Source: Thermoplasmata archaeon (GTDB lineage: Archaea > Thermoplasmatota > Thermoplasmata > B31-G17). Taken from it: a stretch of 5,282 bases of DNA. Position 1 is the first letter of the stretch. Each line of letters opens with the position of its first letter. Below, in pieces: positions 1-5,282 of this stretch. A program made the position numbers and the translations under genes. The stretch covers positions 1-5,282 of the forward strand of contig QMTG01000081.1 of assembly GCA_003649915.1 (NCBI GenBank), given 5' to 3'. Below the pieces are notes generated by a model. It saw only the letters and a program-made list of their open reading frames with translations. It was not told the origin of the DNA and did not search any database.

Positions 1-12
1 CCTACCTGCCAT
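1..12 (-). CDS. Start of a divergent gene, product unknown (partial)
   Basis: Read on the minus strand, an ATG at 12-10 opens M-A-G-R and runs off the left edge. It is preceded by GGTGATT (minus strand, 21-15), which matches the archaeal Shine-Dalgarno consensus, with a short spacer of 2-5 nt depending on where the core is placed. A TATA-like element lies about 25 bp further up. Four codons say nothing about function. The call rests only on the start signals and on the absence of any convincing plus-strand gene at this end. It could be a chance ATG. Confidence 0.27.
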
Positions 13-14
13 AC

Positions 15-51
15 AATCACCGATTTGTGTATACGCGCATGGGTTATAAGT
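15..51 (-). promoter_or_regulatory. Possible promoter and SD site for the divergent gene
   Basis: On the minus strand CTTATAAC (51-44) resembles an archaeal TATA box. A transcript starting about 25 bp downstream would begin near position 22, just ahead of the GGTGATT Shine-Dalgarno-like site at 21-15. The spacing is consistent for a short-leader mRNA, but the TATA match is modest and a second TATA-like run (GGATTATACG, minus strand, about 65-56) also exists. Confidence 0.28.
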
Positions 52-73
52 ATTGCGTATAATCCCCAATCAC

Positions 74-93
74 ATTTTCGGGTAAAAGAAAAT
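74..93. repeat. Short inverted repeat ATTTTC/GAAAAT
   Basis: Perfect 6-bp arms (74-79 and 88-93) flank an 8-nt spacer in the intergenic region between the two divergent starts. It could be a protein-binding site. Arms this short and AT-rich also occur by chance. Confidence 0.25.
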
Positions 94-104
94 CATCGTT
101 CATG

Positions 105-131
105 AGCGGGGGAGTTTATTCATAAACCGCT
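105..131. repeat. Imperfect palindrome, two-part stem
   Basis: GTTTAT (114-119) and ATAAAC (122-127) are perfect inverted arms around a 2-nt centre. Outside them AGCG (105-108) pairs with CGCT (128-131), leaving GGGGA unpaired on the left. It sits midway between the two divergent transcription units, so a regulator site is possible. No T-run follows, so it does not look like an intrinsic terminator. Confidence 0.3.
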
Positions 132-222
132 GCTGCCCTGCTTAAAAGGAAGGGATACAATGTTATTGGGGGTTTATAGGCCGTGGAAGAGAATTGTGGT
201 GGAGCAGATGCAAGAAAGAGGC

Positions 223-258
223 GCAGGGAAATAAGATAGCACTTTTACTCATCCCTGC
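223..258. repeat. Inverted repeat GCAGGGA/TCCCTGC upstream of the nuclease promoter
   Basis: Perfect 7-bp arms at 223-229 and 252-258 enclose a 22-nt spacer and end just upstream of the proposed BRE/TATA element. A further CCCTGC lies at 136-141. The placement directly upstream of a core promoter is where an archaeal activator or repressor could bind, but there is no independent support. Confidence 0.28.
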
Positions 259-259
259 T

Positions 260-274
260 GAAAAAGTTAATTAA
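260..274 (+). promoter_or_regulatory. Probable BRE/TATA promoter of the nuclease gene
   Basis: A purine-rich BRE-like stretch GAAAAAG (260-266) is followed by TTAATTAA (267-274). The TATA centre lies about 26 bp before the ATG at 297, the distance expected if transcription begins at or next to that ATG. This would make the mRNA leaderless, which fits the lack of a convincing Shine-Dalgarno sequence before either candidate start of this gene. Confidence 0.45.
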
Positions 275-296
275 TGTGCGGGATAATTGTGTAACG

Positions 297-1400
297 ATGA
301 TTACCCTTAGCTTCACATCAGCAACAACGTATGAGATTTGCCCGCTCAGGTACAAATTTATATACATTGATGGACTCAGGGAAAAACCCACGCATTACAC
401 GACCTTTGGGGACGTGCTGCATAAGTGCATGCTGTTCTTCTATAGTGGCACAAACCCTCCGACACTAGAGGATCTAATCAAATACTACGATGATATGTGG
501 TCCGATGAGGGCTATGATGACGAGAGAATTAAGGAGTATTATTATGAAACTGGTAAAAAAATACTTACAAAGTATCATGAGGTGCACAGCAAGAACTATG
601 TCAAACCACTCGCCATGGAAAAGGATTTCTGTGTTGAGTACTACGATGTCAAGATAGTCGGTAGAATAGACAGGATAAGCCCACTAGGCAAGGATGTTGT
701 TGAGATTGTTGACTATAAAACGAGTATGACGAAACTTGAATACAACCCAAACTACAGTGAGCAACTCATACTTTATCAAGTTGGAGCAGAGGAAGGACTT
801 GGCTACAGGGTTGGAAGGCTAACAATATACCACCTTCCCACATTAAAGGCGTATTCTACGGGCAGAGTAGGCGACGATATTGTGAATAAATATCTGCGCA
901 AACTACTGAGCATAAGCCACAGCATAAGAATGGAAGAATTCCGTCCATCCTATGGCAACCACTGCAAGTACTGCCAATTCACAGATTTGTGTCCAATGTT
1001 CTCGCACATGCGAGATGAAAGCGAACAGGGGCTTACCATAAGAAAAATAGTGGACGAGGTTGGCGAACTTAGCAAGAGGAAGAGAGAGATTGAGGAAAGA
1101 ATAAGGAGTTTAAAAGCGAAGATTGAGGAGTATGCAAAAAGTTCTGGCGCTGAAAGGTTTTATGGAGAAAAGTATATCATGATACGTGAGGTTGTGAAAA
1201 GAGCGGAATATGATCATGAGGCACTAATGAAAATACTGAAGCCACTCGGACTATGGGAGCGGGTGCTTAGGGTAGACCCAAAACTTGTTGATGAAATATT
1301 GGTAAACGCTGATAGTGCTCTTAGGGACAGCATAATGAAAGCACGCAAGGTTAAGGAAGTAGTCAAATATGTGCCGAGAGAGATAAAGGGCGAGAAATGA
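297..1400 (+). CDS. RecB/Cas4-like PD-(D/E)XK nuclease with Fe-S cluster motif
   Basis: This 367-residue protein belongs to the RecB-type PD-(D/E)XK nucleases (COG2887/Cas4-like, PDDEXK_1 fold), which cut DNA with metal ions. Visible motifs, numbered from the ATG at 297: C15 in YEICPLRYKF; H42 in the G-D-x-L-H motif; D125 in GRID; D139-Y-K141, the D-x-K core; Q156 and Y160 of the QxxxY motif; and C223, C226 and C232 (CxxCxxxxxC). The single N-terminal and three C-terminal cysteines are the classic 4Fe-4S 'staple' of AddB, Cas4 and Dna2-type nucleases. All catalytic residues are present, so it should be active. Residues about 245-281 are highly charged and likely coiled-coil, followed by an approximately 85-residue helical tail not found in minimal Cas4. 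A GTG at 276 would add seven residues, but I prefer the ATG because the family usually starts a few residues before the CPLRYKF motif and a TATA box is correctly placed for it. There is no CRISPR array nearby, so a repair or general DNA-processing role is more likely than Cas4 adaptation. The Pcc1-like gene follows directly. Confidence 0.86.
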   Translation: MITLSFTSATTYEICPLRYKFIYIDGLREKPTHYTTFGDVLHKCMLFFYSGTNPPTLEDLIKYYDDMWSDEGYDDERIKEYYYETGKKILTKYHEVHSKNYVKPLAMEKDFCVEYYDVKIVGRIDRISPLGKDVVEIVDYKTSMTKLEYNPNYSEQLILYQVGAEEGLGYRVGRLTIYHLPTLKAYSTGRVGDDIVNKYLRKLLSISHSIRMEEFRPSYGNHCKYCQFTDLCPMFSHMRDESEQGLTIRKIVDEVGELSKRKREIEERIRSLKAKIEEYAKSSGAERFYGEKYIMIREVVKRAEYDHEALMKILKPLGLWERVLRVDPKLVDEILVNADSALRDSIMKARKVKEVVKYVPREIKGEK

Positions 1401-1414
1401 TGAGGAAGGATGGG

Positions 1415-1735
1415 ATGCAATCACAGAAAATTGGTGAAGAAAGATCAGTTAAGAGGGAAGCAATCTATTACAATGTAATTTGCACCATACGTATAATGCA
1501 CCCCGATGCAGCCATTGCAGCAAAGGCCTTGCACATAGATAATGAGGAGTATGTGGAGCAAACAATAAAAGGCGGAGAGATAACAGCAACCATAAGGTCC
1601 CAAAACATTTTGAATGCACTAAATACGATAAACGACTATCTGGCATGCTTATCCCTAGCGCTAAAAACGCTTAAAACAATTGGCGATAGCACGAAAAACA
1701 AGCCTAATAAGTTCATGAAAAATTCAAAAATTTGA
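1415..1735 (+). CDS. pcc1: Pcc1-family subunit of the KEOPS complex
   Basis: The likely product is the small Pcc1 subunit of KEOPS, which works with Kae1, Bud32 and Cgi121 in making t6A at position 37 of ANN-decoding tRNAs. From the ATG at 1415 it has 106 residues. The Pcc1 core spans about 18-89: a strand (YYNVICTIRI), a helix (HPDAAIAAKALH), the IDNEEYVEQTIKGGEITATIR strand region with a typical central gap, and a long C-terminal helix (residues 62-87) with the NALNTINDYLACLSLA pattern seen in archaeal Pcc1. Archaeal homologues are about 80-90 residues, so the 17-residue N-terminus and the basic tail (93-106, rich in K and N) are extras. ATGs at 1397 and 1400 overlap the nuclease stop codon and are also possible. 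I chose 1415 because GAGG at 1402-1405 gives the same 9-nt spacing as the protease gene, and because it is nearer family length. The tight junction implies co-transcription with the nuclease. Pcc1 is short and divergent, so the family call is good but not certain. Confidence 0.72.
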   Translation: MQSQKIGEERSVKREAIYYNVICTIRIMHPDAAIAAKALHIDNEEYVEQTIKGGEITATIRSQNILNALNTINDYLACLSLALKTLKTIGDSTKNKPNKFMKNSKI

Positions 1736-1755
1736 GGAAGACTAAACAGAATATC

Positions 1756-1770
1756 CGCCTGTTTCAGGCG
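1756..1770. promoter_or_regulatory. Perfect palindrome CGCCTG-TTT-CAGGCG at the protease promoter
   Basis: Two perfect 6-bp GC-rich arms (1756-1761 and 1765-1770) surround TTT. The right arm runs into the BRE of the protease promoter, so a bound protein would block TFB/TBP. This placement favours an operator. It might alternatively be a hairpin near the 3' end of the Pcc1 transcript (21 bp after its stop), but no U-run follows, which argues against an intrinsic terminator. Confidence 0.5.
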
Positions 1771-1782
1771 AAACATTTATAA
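1769..1782 (+). promoter_or_regulatory. BRE/TATA promoter of the C25 protease gene
   Basis: CGAAAC (1769-1774) resembles a BRE and is followed by TTTATAA (1776-1782), a good archaeal TATA box. Transcription would start about 25 bp downstream of the TATA centre, near 1803-1806, leaving a leader of about 20 nt that just includes the GGAGG site. It is the clearest core promoter in the window and marks the start of a new transcription unit after Pcc1. Confidence 0.65.
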
Positions 1783-1810
1783 GGACATGCAATCATTCAA
1801 TTATGAATCA

Positions 1811-1815
1811 GGAGG
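1811..1815 (+). promoter_or_regulatory. Shine-Dalgarno site GGAGG of the protease gene
   Basis: GGAGG lies 9 nt before the ATG at 1825 but only 3 nt before the in-frame TTG at 1819. This decides the start in favour of the ATG. Confidence 0.7.
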
Positions 1816-1824
1816 CGCTTGATT

Positions 1825-4551
1825 ATGGCAAAGAATATGATTTCTAAATATCTGGATAAGATAAAGGGTGATAAAAAGGCAAAGAAGATTATATCACTAG
1901 TGATAGCACTCCTCCTAATACTAACGCTTGTCTGGGGAGTACTACATCTCCGAATTGGGGCAGCCAGACCTGTATATGAGACTGGAGTATTATCCCTTGA
2001 TGAACTACTCCAAATAACATCTGAGATGAAAGATCCTGAGCATCCAATCGTTGCATCAGACTCCGACCCATTCTACGCCATCATGGCTACACCCATAGCA
2101 CTTCATTATAATGAGGGGGTACAGCACGTGGCTCCTCTCCTAGTCTTCCAAGGTAAGCATGACAGGTACACAAATACAGGGCCCTCGTCAGCAGTGAACA
2201 GATTCTTTATACAATACAACGAGACAAAAGCCATAATAGTTGGTGATGTAGATACGGCATCCCTTCACCCCATTGCTGCAAAGAAGTTTGAAGGCAGTCC
2301 GCAAAATGTATCATTGGAATTGGCAACAGAGTACTGGAACAGAACAACAGGTGCTCTCATCGTCGATTACTCTGATGAAGGCTATCAGCAAGCAGTTGTT
2401 GCCGCTCCCCTAGCGTCTTATCTTTCAATTCCTATAGTGGTGGCAGACGAGATGAACGATCATGTTGCCGGCTACTTGGAAAAACTAGGAGTAAGATACA
2501 CAATTGTCTGTGGCGATATTGAGGGCTACGGCAAGGCAATGCACTTCTCCAACATAAATGAGATTAACGATGTTGTGATAAGCGTTGTTAGGGAAAGACT
2601 GCATTCGAACATAACGTATATCGCTGTTGCAAACCCACTTGACACATATGTTAAGCAAGTAACGGATAGCGTGGAGTACGAGTACAGCGGATACATACAT
2701 GATTCTTCTGCAAAGCCCTACCCGGGTGCCGCGCCAATGGGGGAGGATGGCCCAACTTTCAACTTTTCAGTGCCCTATAAGTATGCGAATGTTAAAATTG
2801 ATGTTAAGATGGATGTGAGAGAGGCAGGCACTAGGTTCTGGTGGGGTATTCCAGCAAGGGAGATAGAGGATAATGCCGATGGCTCCGGAGAGAGAATATA
2901 CGCGTTTGTTGGCAAAGACTTGAACGATGATGGGAAGTTGGAAGTCAGCGAGGACAGCAAGGAGTTGATGTTCTTTGGAGGCTCGCCCTCATATGAATAC
3001 ATCAGAGAGAATCCCTCTGATCCCACAAGCAAACCAATATGGGCGCACTTTTACGTAGAACTACCCATGTTCAATGAGGAGGTTGAAAGGCATGTCATAC
3101 TTCTTTTGGCAAAATTACCGACAGACAAGGATGGCTCCGCCTTCTTCACGCTAAAAATCACGGTTGAGAACCTTACCTCGCCTACATACCCGCTCATGCC
3201 GGGCTTATCTACAATGGCACCATATTTAGCGGCTTATCACCGCGGTGTGGTTCTTGCCAGACCCGAGTATCAACTGCACGATACAGGATATATAGGATGC
3301 GCTAGTTGTGGGGACCCTGCATCAAACAAGAATGCAACGGAAATTGCAAACGAGCAAACACTAGTGGTTAAAGAGGATATAAATAGGTTGCTCGCTAAAC
3401 TTGCAGGGCTGCGTTATAAGTCAATAAAAGGGCCAAAGGACGATGCCATTAAGCTTGCCGAGCATTACGCCTCATTACCCATGGAGCAGGCGGTATACCT
3501 GGGCATAATCGCCGATACAAACATGGTGCCAATGTATTATTATCCAAGCAGTGGTCAGGGTGATCCCACGGAAGGCTTCGGCATACCCAGCGATATAATA
3601 TATCAGGACATTGATGCTGATCCTGAAGACCCACCTTATGAACTTGACGGGAGCGACCCATACCTTGAATTACCCGCAGGGCGTGTTGATGGCTGGGACG
3701 CCCAAGATGTAAGCGCTCTCATAGCACGAACAGTATTCTACGGCAAGATAATAGAGAATTACAGAGGACCAAATAATCGGGATGGCAGTACTCAAGACTA
3801 CTATTGGAAGAACAGCGGTATGGTGAGCATAGGCACCGAGCCTCCAGTGGGTGCTGCATTGACTGCAGCAGATAAGATAAGAATGGCTATGGCAAAGGCT
3901 GGGATGAAGGTGGACGGCAGGGCAAAGAACGAACTTGCTAGGAGGCAGTATTCTGAGGATATTTATGCCTCATCTAATTTCATATTCTTCTGTGCCCATG
4001 GATTTTATTACTGGTACGTACCAACGGCACAGGAGGGTGCTATAGGAATTACTGTGCCTTCTTATGGTGGCGGAGCATACGATGTCGTCCATGTGAAAGA
4101 CATGACTCTAGGGCCTTCAGTCCTCTGGGCGTCCTCATGCGTTACTGGCAGAATTGATGGCTTGCCGGGCAGGAACTGCATATCACAGGCCTTCCTTCAC
4201 GCAGGTCTAAACGCGTACATAGGTGCCACAAGGTCTGCTTGGGGGGTCATCGTGCCCATACCCGACGCTGCCTCTGGAGAAAAGCTAGGTGATCTGATGG
4301 CGTTGCATGTGTTCGCAGCGCTTACAGGCTATATATACGATAAGAGTGCAAACGGTACTGGCGCTGTAAAGCCCTATGACATATCTAATGCAACCATCGG
4401 CTACGCTCTTATGCACGCTAAAAACAGATATATAGAAATCGAAGGCGGAGCCGATGACGGTGGAACTATTTGCGACACGTTTGAAGAATTCATACTTCAC
4501 GGAGATCCGGCGTTCAATCCCTATGAACCAAATCATGAAGGAGCATCCTGA
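1825..4551 (+). CDS. Membrane-anchored gingipain-like C25 cysteine protease
   Basis: This 908-residue extracytoplasmic protein carries a C-terminal peptidase C25 (gingipain, clan CD) domain. The N-terminus is lysine-rich (12-21) and followed by one hydrophobic segment (about 22-42), acting as signal peptide or signal anchor with the rest outside. There is no second membrane segment at the C-terminus. Residues about 177-235 (ALIVDY ... APLASYLSIPIVVAD ... LGVRYTIVCGD) recall the alternating fold of cell-wall-binding repeat 2 (CWB2) proteins. A likely beta-rich region (about 310-455) holds an EF-hand-like loop at 365-376 (D365, N367, D369, G370, E373, E376). The C25 domain covers about 545-895: YLGIIADTNMVP, then PSDIIY (S589-D590), LPAGR (G619-R620), the catalytic His725 in CAHG, the catalytic Cys772 in SSCVTG, AYIGATRSAWG, and a C-terminal HGDPAFNPY signature typical of the family. 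His and Cys are 47 residues apart, more than the 33 of RgpB. The dyad looks intact. Cleavage specificity cannot be read from the sequence. It has its own promoter and the methyltransferase gene follows after 14 bp. A role in surface protein or peptide degradation, or in processing secreted proteins, is inferred. Confidence 0.85.
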   Translation: MAKNMISKYLDKIKGDKKAKKIISLVIALLLILTLVWGVLHLRIGAARPVYETGVLSLDELLQITSEMKDPEHPIVASDSDPFYAIMATPIALHYNEGVQHVAPLLVFQGKHDRYTNTGPSSAVNRFFIQYNETKAIIVGDVDTASLHPIAAKKFEGSPQNVSLELATEYWNRTTGALIVDYSDEGYQQAVVAAPLASYLSIPIVVADEMNDHVAGYLEKLGVRYTIVCGDIEGYGKAMHFSNINEINDVVISVVRERLHSNITYIAVANPLDTYVKQVTDSVEYEYSGYIHDSSAKPYPGAAPMGEDGPTFNFSVPYKYANVKIDVKMDVREAGTRFWWGIPAREIEDNADGSGERIYAFVGKDLNDDGKLEVSEDSKELMFFGGSPSYEYIRENPSDPTSKPIWAHFYVELPMFNEEVERHVILLLAKLPTDKDGSAFFTLKITVENLTSPTYPLMPGLSTMAPYLAAYHRGVVLARPEYQLHDTGYIGCASCGDPASNKNATEIANEQTLVVKEDINRLLAKLAGLRYKSIKGPKDDAIKLAEHYASLPMEQAVYLGIIADTNMVPMYYYPSSGQGDPTEGFGIPSDIIYQDIDADPEDPPYELDGSDPYLELPAGRVDGWDAQDVSALIARTVFYGKIIENYRGPNNRDGSTQDYYWKNSGMVSIGTEPPVGAALTAADKIRMAMAKAGMKVDGRAKNELARRQYSEDIYASSNFIFFCAHGFYYWYVPTAQEGAIGITVPSYGGGAYDVVHVKDMTLGPSVLWASSCVTGRIDGLPGRNCISQAFLHAGLNAYIGATRSAWGVIVPIPDAASGEKLGDLMALHVFAALTGYIYDKSANGTGAVKPYDISNATIGYALMHAKNRYIEIEGGADDGGTICDTFEEFILHGDPAFNPYEPNHEGAS

Positions 4552-4565
4552 TTTTATCACGGCTC

Positions 4566-5189
4566 ATGAGAAGCAGGTGGATTAGAGATAGGAAAAGAGA
4601 TTATTACTACAGGCTTGCAAAGGCAGAGGGTTACAGGTCTAGGGCGGCGTATAAGCTCATCCAGATAAATAAAAAGTTTGGAGTAATAAAGAGAGGAAAT
4701 GCTGTTATAGACCTGGGCTGCTCACCAGGTGGCTGGTCGCAGGTTGCTTCGATGCTTGTGGGAAAGGCTGGTATGGTTATAGGCGTTGATATCCAAGGAA
4801 TGCTCCAAATCCCCGGTGTGAGGTTTATAAGGGGAGATGCAGAGTGTGATGATACTTTGGAAAAAATAGCAGCAGTTCTTGCAGAAGAAGGAAGAGATAG
4901 TGTGGATGTTGTTCTCTCAGACATGTCGCCAAGGATAAGCGGTCATTACGACTACGACCATGCAAACTCTATTTATCTGGCTAGAATTGCGCATAGGATT
5001 GCAAAGCGATTTCTCAAACGCAATGGTAATCTAGTAATCAAGGTTTTTGATGGGGACATGCTACAGGATTTTCTCAAAGACCTAAGGGGCGATTTTTCTA
5101 AGGTTGATATTTACAGACCGAAGGCGTCCAGAAAATCAAGTTCAGAGGTTTATATAATATGTCGTGGATTTTCTCCGAAAGGTAGATAA
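4566..5189 (+). CDS. rlmE: RlmE/FtsJ-type ribose 2'-O-methyltransferase
   Basis: This 207-residue cytoplasmic enzyme transfers a methyl group from S-adenosylmethionine to a ribose 2'-OH. In the RlmE (RrmJ) family the target is the 23S rRNA A-loop uridine (U2552 in E. coli). The full K-D-K-E catalytic tetrad is visible: K30 in RAAYKL, D119 in LSDMSP, K159 in LVIKVFDG and E194 in SSSEVYIIC. The SAM-binding motif I is DLGCSPGGW (49-57), and D75 in GVD is the acidic residue that binds the SAM ribose. The length matches bacterial RlmE (209) and there is no C-terminal TRAM domain, which many archaeal homologues have. The ATG at 4566 has no good Shine-Dalgarno site close by: GGAG at 4540-4543, inside the protease gene end, is 22 nt away. 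Translation may therefore depend on coupling to the protease gene or on a leaderless transcript. A tRNA-directed (Trm7-like) activity is the main alternative, but the overall pattern favours rRNA. Confidence 0.93.
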   Translation: MRSRWIRDRKRDYYYRLAKAEGYRSRAAYKLIQINKKFGVIKRGNAVIDLGCSPGGWSQVASMLVGKAGMVIGVDIQGMLQIPGVRFIRGDAECDDTLEKIAAVLAEEGRDSVDVVLSDMSPRISGHYDYDHANSIYLARIAHRIAKRFLKRNGNLVIKVFDGDMLQDFLKDLRGDFSKVDIYRPKASRKSSSEVYIICRGFSPKGR

Positions 5190-5227
5190 GAGGTGACAAC
5201 TTACCCTACCATTCCCAGAATGAAAGT

Positions 5228-5237
5228 GGTGGTGATT
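5228..5237 (+). promoter_or_regulatory. Strong Shine-Dalgarno site before the right-edge gene
   Basis: GGTGGTGATT differs from the ideal archaeal GGAGGTGATC at only two positions and sits 4 nt before the ATG at 5242 (about 5-7 nt from its core). It supports that start over the other open frame here. Confidence 0.55.
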
Positions 5238-5241
5238 AAAT

Positions 5242-5282
5242 ATGGGCGTGTTTGCAGACGTGACAGAGAACGAGATAACAAG
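5242..5282 (+). CDS. Start of a gene of unknown function (partial)
   Basis: The ATG at 5242 opens M-G-V-F-A-D-V-T-E-N-E-I-T and is cut by the window edge after 13 codons. The near-consensus Shine-Dalgarno site just upstream is the main evidence. The visible start is acidic and has no signal peptide or membrane segment. It lies 52 bp after the methyltransferase on the same strand, so co-transcription is plausible. Another frame is also open here (from GTG 5193 or ATG 5220, giving MKVVVIKYGR and then an Arg-rich stretch), but its start sites are less well placed. I do not recognise the protein. Confidence 0.5.
   Translation, partial: MGVFADVTENEIT

Noticed and set aside
64..171. CCCCAAT (64-70) and ATTGGGG (165-171) as a long-range inverted repeat
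   Set aside because: Only 7 bp across a gap of more than 90 bases, with no supporting structure between.
160..234. 24-codon ORF MLLGVYRPWKRIVVEQMQERGAGK with a purine-rich stretch upstream
   Set aside because: It is short, the upstream GGAAGGG is a poor Shine-Dalgarno match, no promoter is well placed, and there is no recognisable family. It is probably chance.
88..260. Possible C/D box sRNA from CTGA near 257-260 and TGATGA-like bases
   Set aside because: No C and D boxes occur on one strand with proper spacing and terminal pairing.
297..1400. Nuclease as a CRISPR adaptation Cas4
   Set aside because: No cas1/cas2 genes or repeat array are present, and the protein has a large C-terminal extension. 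The shared motifs are general to Fe-S RecB-like nucleases.
1756..1770. Hairpin as an intrinsic terminator of the nuclease-pcc1 transcript
   Set aside because: The stem is followed by GAAAC rather than a T-run, and its right arm overlaps the next promoter. An operator fits better.
2775..3032. 85-codon open frame on the minus strand inside the protease gene, and similar antisense frames elsewhere
   Set aside because: They lie wholly within strongly supported coding regions and show no recognisable protein motifs.

Overview
The window looks archaeal. The evidence is a KEOPS subunit of the Pcc1 family, a compact RlmE/FtsJ methyltransferase, BRE/TATA-type promoter sequences, Shine-Dalgarno sites close to the archaeal consensus GGAGGTGAT, and heavy use of AGA/AGG and ATA codons. 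A large gingipain-like (C25) surface protease in a peptide-oriented archaeon would suit Thermoplasmata, for example relatives of Aciduliprofundum. That placement is an inference from gene content and style, not from any search.

Layout. Positions 1-296 are mostly intergenic. A probable divergent gene starts at the extreme left on the minus strand (only four codons visible). The rest holds several short inverted repeats and a TATA-like element about 26 bp before the first plus-strand gene. Positions 297-1400 encode a RecB/Cas4-type PD-(D/E)XK nuclease with a four-cysteine iron-sulfur signature. It is followed immediately by a Pcc1-family protein (about 1415-1735), probably in the same transcript. 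An 80-90 bp gap follows, with a perfect 6-bp-stem palindrome abutting a BRE/TATA pair and then a GGAGG site. This is the promoter of a 908-residue, membrane-anchored C25 cysteine protease (1825-4551). After 14 bp comes the RlmE/FtsJ 2'-O-methyltransferase (4566-5189). The start of another gene, preceded by a strong Shine-Dalgarno sequence, is cut off by the right edge (5242 onward).

How the genes work together. The nuclease and Pcc1 form one tight pair (DNA processing and a tRNA t6A-modification complex subunit). The protease opens a second unit and may carry the methyltransferase gene with it. The protease would act outside the cell on proteins or peptides, whereas the methyltransferase acts on RNA inside, so their adjacency need not mean a shared pathway. 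I see no CRISPR array, transposon, tRNA or rRNA. The most notable items are the architecture of the archaeal C25 protease, the palindrome at its promoter, and the nuclease-Pcc1 pairing. None is strong proof of a new system.
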